A DNA stretch of 64,000 nucleotides from DASQFQ01 sp963802905. Its GTDB lineage: Bacteria; Actinomycetota; Thermoleophilia; Solirubrobacterales; Solirubrobacteraceae. The position numbers and the translations under genes are program-made. Each line of letters opens with the position of its first letter. Positions within the stretch are counted from its first letter, which is position 1. The stretch lies in the NCBI GenBank assembly GCA_963802905.1, contig CAWDKH010000009.1, positions 62,001-126,000 on the forward strand, given 5' to 3'. The notes under the pieces are model-generated. The model was not told where the DNA came from. It did not search any database and saw only the letters and a list, made by a program, of their open reading frames with translations. Shown one piece after another: positions 60,232-64,000 of this stretch.

Positions 60232-61620
60232 CTAGTCCTCGCGCGGTTCGCGTGCCACCCGGATCCGTACCGGAAGGCCCGAGCGAAGCGGTGACGAGGC
60301 CCCTGGCCGAGGCAGAGCCGGGCCGAGCGTCGGCGTCTGGCGGATCTTGAGCTCGAAGCCGGGCCGCAACTCGACGCGGAAGCGCTCGCCGATCGCGCCC
60401 GCGATCGTGCGGATCTCGGCTTGGCCGAAGCGCATCCCGAGGCAGATCCGGGAGCCACCGCCGAACGGGACGTAGGCGCCCTTGGGGATGCGCTTGCGCG
60501 CCTCGGGGGCGAAGCGCTCGGGGCGGAACGCGTGCGGCTGCTCCCAGACATCGGGCAGCCGGTGCGATGCCCACGAGGAGTAGTTGACCGGCGCGCCCTC
60601 GGCGACGCGGTGGCCGGCGAACTCGTAGTCCCTGGCCGCGCGGCGCGGGCCGATCCAGGCCGGCGGGTAGAGCCGCAGCGTCTCGTCGAGCGCCTGGTCG
60701 AGCAGCTGCGGATCGGCGGCGGCCGCGTCGGCGACGTCGGGATGGCGAGCGAGCTCGTAGAACAGGAAGGCGATCGTCGCGGTCGTCGTGTCGTGACCGG
60801 CGAACAGCAGCGTCATCACGTGGTCGCGCACGTGGCGGTCCGACAGCGGTGCGTCGAGCAGCAGCGAGAGCACGTCGTCGCCGCGATGGCCGGTGCGGCG
60901 CCGGTGGGCGATCTCGGCGTAGATCAGGCGGTCGAGCTTGCGGCGCGCGTCGGTCAGCGCCGCCCACGGCGTGCCCGGCCCGCGCAGCACCTGCAGCCAG
61001 TACTCGCGGCCGTAGAAGCCGAGCGCGCGCTCGAACTCGCGCGCAGGGCGCGTGTCGTCGCGCTTGAGATCGGGGTCGAAGCCAAACAGCGCGCGCATCG
61101 CGACCCGCAGCGCGAGCTCGCGGGCCCACGTGTAGAGGTCGAGCTCGAGCCCGTCGTGCCAGGTGCTCAGCGCGCGCTCCGTCTCCTCCTCCATTACGCC
61201 GAACGCCGCCGTCACGCGCTCGTGGTGGAAGGCCGGGAGCATGATCCGGCGCGACTGCTTGTGGAAGTCGCCGTCGATCGTGAGCATCCCGTCGCCGAGC
61301 AGCGGGATCAGGTCGCCGAAGCCGCCGTCGCGCCAGCGGAAGTGGTCGGCGTGCGAGACGAGCATGAAGTGGTTGGCCTCCGGCCCGAGCATGAAGACGT
61401 TGCGCGCGTTGAGGATGCGCAGCGAGAACACCGGGCCGTGGCGCTCGTAGGCGTCGAGCAGCAGGCTCAGCGGGTCGACGATCATGCGGTGCGTGCGGCG
61501 GACGCTCGGCACGTTGTCGCCGGGCGGGTAGCCGCCGCGGGCGCGGCGCTCGGTCTGCAGCTCGAAGGCGACGCGCTTGAGCGGGTTGGTGCTGATCGGC
61601 TCGGGTCCGGTCAGGGCCAC
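60232..61620 (-). CDS. Cytochrome P450
   Basis: A 462-residue haem monooxygenase. The I-helix motif is AGHDTT (274-279), ExxR is ETLR (313-316), followed by a PERF segment and the haem loop FGGGSRICLGMRF with Cys393. Upstream conserved residues include the C-helix WRDG. Length and motifs are normal, and it is soluble with no membrane anchor. Residues 436-448 (LPRPGASSPLRSG) are encoded by the 39-bp dispersed repeat and lie in the C-terminal beta-hairpin, where relatives have a short turn. The start is GTG 61620. The substrate is unknown. It precedes the cox operon on the same strand. Confidence 0.93.
   Translation of the reverse strand: MALTGPEPISTNPLKRVAFELQTERRARGGYPPGDNVPSVRRTHRMIVDPLSLLLDAYERHGPVFSLRILNARNVFMLGPEANHFMLVSHADHFRWRDGGFGDLIPLLGDGMLTIDGDFHKQSRRIMLPAFHHERVTAAFGVMEEETERALSTWHDGLELDLYTWARELALRVAMRALFGFDPDLKRDDTRPAREFERALGFYGREYWLQVLRGPGTPWAALTDARRKLDRLIYAEIAHRRRTGHRGDDVLSLLLDAPLSDRHVRDHVMTLLFAGHDTTTATIAFLFYELARHPDVADAAAADPQLLDQALDETLRLYPPAWIGPRRAARDYEFAGHRVAEGAPVNYSSWASHRLPDVWEQPHAFRPERFAPEARKRIPKGAYVPFGGGSRICLGMRFGQAEIRTIAGAIGERFRVELRPGFELKIRQTPTLGPALPRPGASSPLRSGLPVRIRVAREPRED
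60277..60315. repeat. 39-bp dispersed repeat, copy B (inside P450 gene)
   Basis: Matches 34906-34944 over 39 bases with one difference (C here, T there). The plus-strand orientation is the same, but the host gene runs on the minus strand, so the element is read from its other strand. It occupies exactly 13 codons in phase (residues 436-448 of the P450) and introduces no stop. Confidence 0.85.
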
Positions 61621-61653
61621 GACGTCAACCTACCTCGCCACAATCCCTGAGGC

Positions 61654-62610
61654 ATGACGGCGACACCACCCGACGCACGCCCGCTCCGCGGGCTCGGATC
61701 CGTGCTGGGCATCGTCATCTCGATCGTCGCGCTCGCGGGGGTGGTGTGGTGGGCGCTGCGCCAGGAGCCGCCGCAGCTGCCCCACACCGCCGGCCAGGTC
61801 GCGGCGCTGATCGGGGCGATCGCGCTCTACGGCGTCAACACGCTGGTGCGCTCGGAGCGCTGGCACCGGTTGCTGCTCGACGACGGCGCGCATCCGCTGC
61901 GCGCCGACTCCTACTCGCTCACGGTCGTCGGCTACGCCGTCAACAACGTGCTGCCGGCGCGCGCCGGAGACGCCGTGCGCGTGGTGCTGATGGCGCCGCG
62001 GGCGCAGTGCTCGAAGCGCACCGTCCTCGGGACGATCGTGGCCGAGCGCCTGCTCGACGTCGGCGTCATCCTCGTGCTCTTCCTCGTCGTCGGCTACGCG
62101 GTCCTCGGCGAGGTCGGCGCCGGCTCGATCGAGTGGGTCGCGCTCGCCACGACGGTGGTCATCGTCGGCGCGGCCGTCGCGGTCGTGGTCGTGCGGCGCA
62201 ACCAGCGCGTCCACGACTTCGTCTGGCCGATGCTGTCCTCGACCGCGGGGCTTGCCAGCGCGCACGGCGCGGTGCTGATCGCCATGACGTTCGGCATCTG
62301 GATCATCGAGTCGTTCGCCTGGATCGCGGTCGGGCTGTCGGTCGGGTTCGCCATGAGCTTCCTCGAGGGGCTCTACCTCGTGGCGCTGGCGAGCGTGTTC
62401 GCGCTGATCCCGTCGGGCCCCGGCTACGCAGGAACCCAGGATGCGGCCGCCGTCATCGGGATCAAGGCGATCGGGGGCACCGGCGCGACCGCGGTGTCCT
62501 ACCTCGTGATGCTGCGCTTCGCGCTGCTGGTGCCGATCACGCTGTTCGGGCTGGTGCTCCTCGCCGTGCGCTACGGCGGGCTCGGCCAGCTGCGGGCGGC
62601 CCGCGCGTGA
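61654..62610 (+). CDS. Flippase-like membrane protein (lysylphosphatidylglycerol synthetase transmembrane/AglD-type)
   Basis: A 318-residue integral membrane protein with about eight helices. It matches the LPG_synthase_TM/UPF0104 family: NTLVRSERWHRLLLDDGAHP, VGYAVNNVLPARAGDAVRVV, TVLGTIVAERLLDVG, GLYLVALASVFALIPSGPGY and the GTQDAAAVIG loop. Members include AglD-like proteins thought to move lipid-linked sugars. It overlaps the next gene by 4 bases (GTGA); that neighbour is the Agl23-type protein often found with such flippases. It is divergent from the P450. Confidence 0.88.
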   Translation: MTATPPDARPLRGLGSVLGIVISIVALAGVVWWALRQEPPQLPHTAGQVAALIGAIALYGVNTLVRSERWHRLLLDDGAHPLRADSYSLTVVGYAVNNVLPARAGDAVRVVLMAPRAQCSKRTVLGTIVAERLLDVGVILVLFLVVGYAVLGEVGAGSIEWVALATTVVIVGAAVAVVVVRRNQRVHDFVWPMLSSTAGLASAHGAVLIAMTFGIWIIESFAWIAVGLSVGFAMSFLEGLYLVALASVFALIPSGPGYAGTQDAAAVIGIKAIGGTGATAVSYLVMLRFALLVPITLFGLVLLAVRYGGLGQLRAARA

Positions 62611-64000
62611 GGCGTCCTCGCGGGGAGCTGATCGCTTACGGCCTGCTCGTCGCCGTGGCGCTCGCGCTGCGGTTCTACGAGCTCGGCGACCGGCCGTTCC
62701 ACCACGACGAGAGCCAGGACGCGTACTTCTCCTGGATCCTGTGGACGAAGGGCGACTACGCCTACAACCCGCTGCTGCACGGGCCGCTGCGCTTCTACCT
62801 GACGGCGGGCATGTACGCGCTGTTCGGCGACAGCGACTTCACCGCGCGGCTGGCGCCGGCGCTGATGGGCACCGCGATGGTCGCGATGCCCTACTTCCTG
62901 CGCGAGCAGCTCGGGCGGGTGGCGGCGTTCACCGCCGCGGTGCTGCTGGCGATCGGCCCCTCCTACCTGTACTTCTCGCGCTTCGCCCGCGAGGACATCT
63001 ACTTCGCCTCGATCAGCTTCGCGCTGCTGGTGGTCGTCTTCCGCTTCCTCGACTCGCCCAAACGCTGGCAGCCGGCCGCGATCGGCGCGCTGATCGCGCT
63101 CGGCTTCGCGACCAAGGAGACGATGTACATCACCGGCTTCGTCGCCTTCACGTTCTTCGTGCTGCTGTTCTGGCGCGAGCGCGGCGGCCGCGGCGACACG
63201 TGGGCGCGCGTCAAGTCGGTCGGCTGGGAGGCGTGGGTGTGGGCGCTGGCCGCGTTCGCGATCGTCTTCACGCTGCTCTTCACGGTCTTCCTCACCAACC
63301 CGGGCGGGCTGTGGGACGGCCTCTACGAGTCGATCCACTACTGGCTCGGCCAGCACGACGTCGGGCGCGGCGGCGAGAAGCCCTACTTCTACGTCGTCGT
63401 CCTGTTCTCGACCGAATGGCCGGTCCTCGTGCTCGGCCTGGTCGGGGCGGTGCTGGCGTTCCGGCAGCCGACGGTGCTGCGCGCGTTCCTGGTCTGGGCG
63501 TTCGCGCTGTCGCTGGGGATCTACTCGTGGGCGGGCGAGAAGTTCTCGTGGCTGGTGCTGCACCCGCTGCTGCCGCTCATCCTGCTGGCCGGCCTCGGCG
63601 TGCAGTGGCTGTGGGACAGCCGCGGCACGACGCTCGGCAAGGCCGGGCTCGTCGTCGCGGCGGTGGTCGCGCTGTACGTGCCGATCGCGTCCTTCCTGGT
63701 CAACGCCGAGCACCGCGCCGACCCGCGCGAGTTCCTCGTCTCCACGCAGTCCTCGGAGTCGGTCAAGCGCGTGGTCGACCAGGTCGAGGAGATGGCGCGC
63801 AAGAACCCAAAGCTGACGATCACCGTCGACTCCGCCGACGGCGCGACCTTCCCCTACGCCTGGTACTTCCGCGACCTCAACGTCGGCTACCTCGACATGA
63901 CCACGGTCGACACCCCGCCGGACTCCGACGTGCTGATCCTCACCGAGGGCAGCCGCGCGCGGCTGGAGCCGCAGCTCACCGGTTACAAGGGCCGCCAGTT
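62607..64000 (+). CDS. Agl23/TIGR03663-type membrane protein, 3' end cut by window
   Basis: An open frame of at least 464 codons from GTG 62607 to the window end with no stop. The N-terminus (ALRFYELGDRPFHHDESQDA) has the acidic His-Asp-Glu loop of GT-C/Pmt-like glycosyltransferases. Roughly ten hydrophobic helices follow (FARLAPALMGTAMVA-type and LATKETMYI-like segments), then an extracellular domain begins near DPREFLVSTQSSESVKRVV. It is probably involved in protein or lipid glycosylation together with the flippase-like neighbour, to which it is coupled by a 4-base overlap. The C-terminal part is missing. Confidence 0.88.
   Translation, partial: MRRPRGELIAYGLLVAVALALRFYELGDRPFHHDESQDAYFSWILWTKGDYAYNPLLHGPLRFYLTAGMYALFGDSDFTARLAPALMGTAMVAMPYFLREQLGRVAAFTAAVLLAIGPSYLYFSRFAREDIYFASISFALLVVVFRFLDSPKRWQPAAIGALIALGFATKETMYITGFVAFTFFVLLFWRERGGRGDTWARVKSVGWEAWVWALAAFAIVFTLLFTVFLTNPGGLWDGLYESIHYWLGQHDVGRGGEKPYFYVVVLFSTEWPVLVLGLVGAVLAFRQPTVLRAFLVWAFALSLGIYSWAGEKFSWLVLHPLLPLILLAGLGVQWLWDSRGTTLGKAGLVVAAVVALYVPIASFLVNAEHRADPREFLVSTQSSESVKRVVDQVEEMARKNPKLTITVDSADGATFPYAWYFRDLNVGYLDMTTVDTPPDSDVLILTEGSRARLEPQLTGYKGRQ

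Overview
The window is high-GC DNA (roughly 70% by eye) with densely packed genes, many GTG/TTG starts, 4-bp ATGA/GTGA gene overlaps, a DipZ-type protein, F420-type LLM oxidoreductase, DUF3052, LppP/LprE and RibD-C 'dihydrofolate reductase family' proteins. Together these point to a soil-type actinobacterium; the style is most like Thermoleophilia (Solirubrobacterales), but this is an inference from gene content and no rRNA is present. No tRNA, rRNA or CRISPR array was recognised. No gene-free stretch exceeds 300 bases; the longest (27012-27163) holds inverted repeats of unknown role.

Layout. 1-8.8 kb: housekeeping and accessory genes (dinB fragment, a thioredoxin/TPR chaperone operon, an EAL-DICT protein, an M20 peptidase, a secreted PGRP-type amidase). 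8.9-14.6 kb: a metal-homeostasis block with a Fur/Zur-type regulator divergent from znuA-znuB-znuC-znuB, then an MntR-type regulator and an NRAMP Mn transporter; candidate operators precede znuA and mntR. 14.6-22.1 kb: miscellaneous (SRAP, beta-lactamase-like hydrolase, Tag, NudC, YjbR). 22.1-27 kb: a tyrosine recombinase, a half VOC gene, and a large frameshifted LuxR-type ATPase regulator divergent from a RibD-C protein across a perfect 13-bp inverted repeat. 27-31 kb: TetR-MFS operon, another RibD-C protein, a J-domain protein and an SDR. 31-34 kb: a hydroxyproline catabolic set. 34-42.5 kb: thioesterase, SBP56, alcohol dehydrogenase, RTX/DUF11 surface protein, DipZ. 42.5-46 kb: a compact methyltransferase / SpeD-like / membrane protein operon and a hydrolase-cyclase fusion. 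49-52.4 kb: molybdopterin synthesis (moaDE fusion, moaC-moaA-moeA). 53.2-60.2 kb: a seven-gene operon for a molybdenum hydroxylase of the CO-dehydrogenase/xanthine-dehydrogenase family (S-L-M subunits plus CoxD, CoxE, MocA, CoxG-like maturation proteins). 60.2-64 kb: cytochrome P450, a flippase-like membrane protein and an Agl23/TIGR03663-type membrane protein cut by the window end.

How genes work together. The moa/moe genes make the cofactor that the cox-type enzyme consumes, and mocA inside the cox operon probably finishes that cofactor. The zinc and manganese systems form one continuous gene run with a regulator for each metal.

Most notable: (1) a 39-bp sequence present twice with one mismatch, inserted in frame inside two unrelated proteins (thioesterase N-terminus and P450 C-terminus) in opposite coding orientation, behaving like a small protein-invading repeat; (2) six single-base reading-frame breaks in five genes, implying either unusual pseudogene density or indel errors; (3) an operon joining a SAM-dependent methyltransferase, a SpeD-like protein with an altered processing site, and a membrane protein; (4) operator-like palindromes placed over candidate promoters at several divergent or regulated starts.
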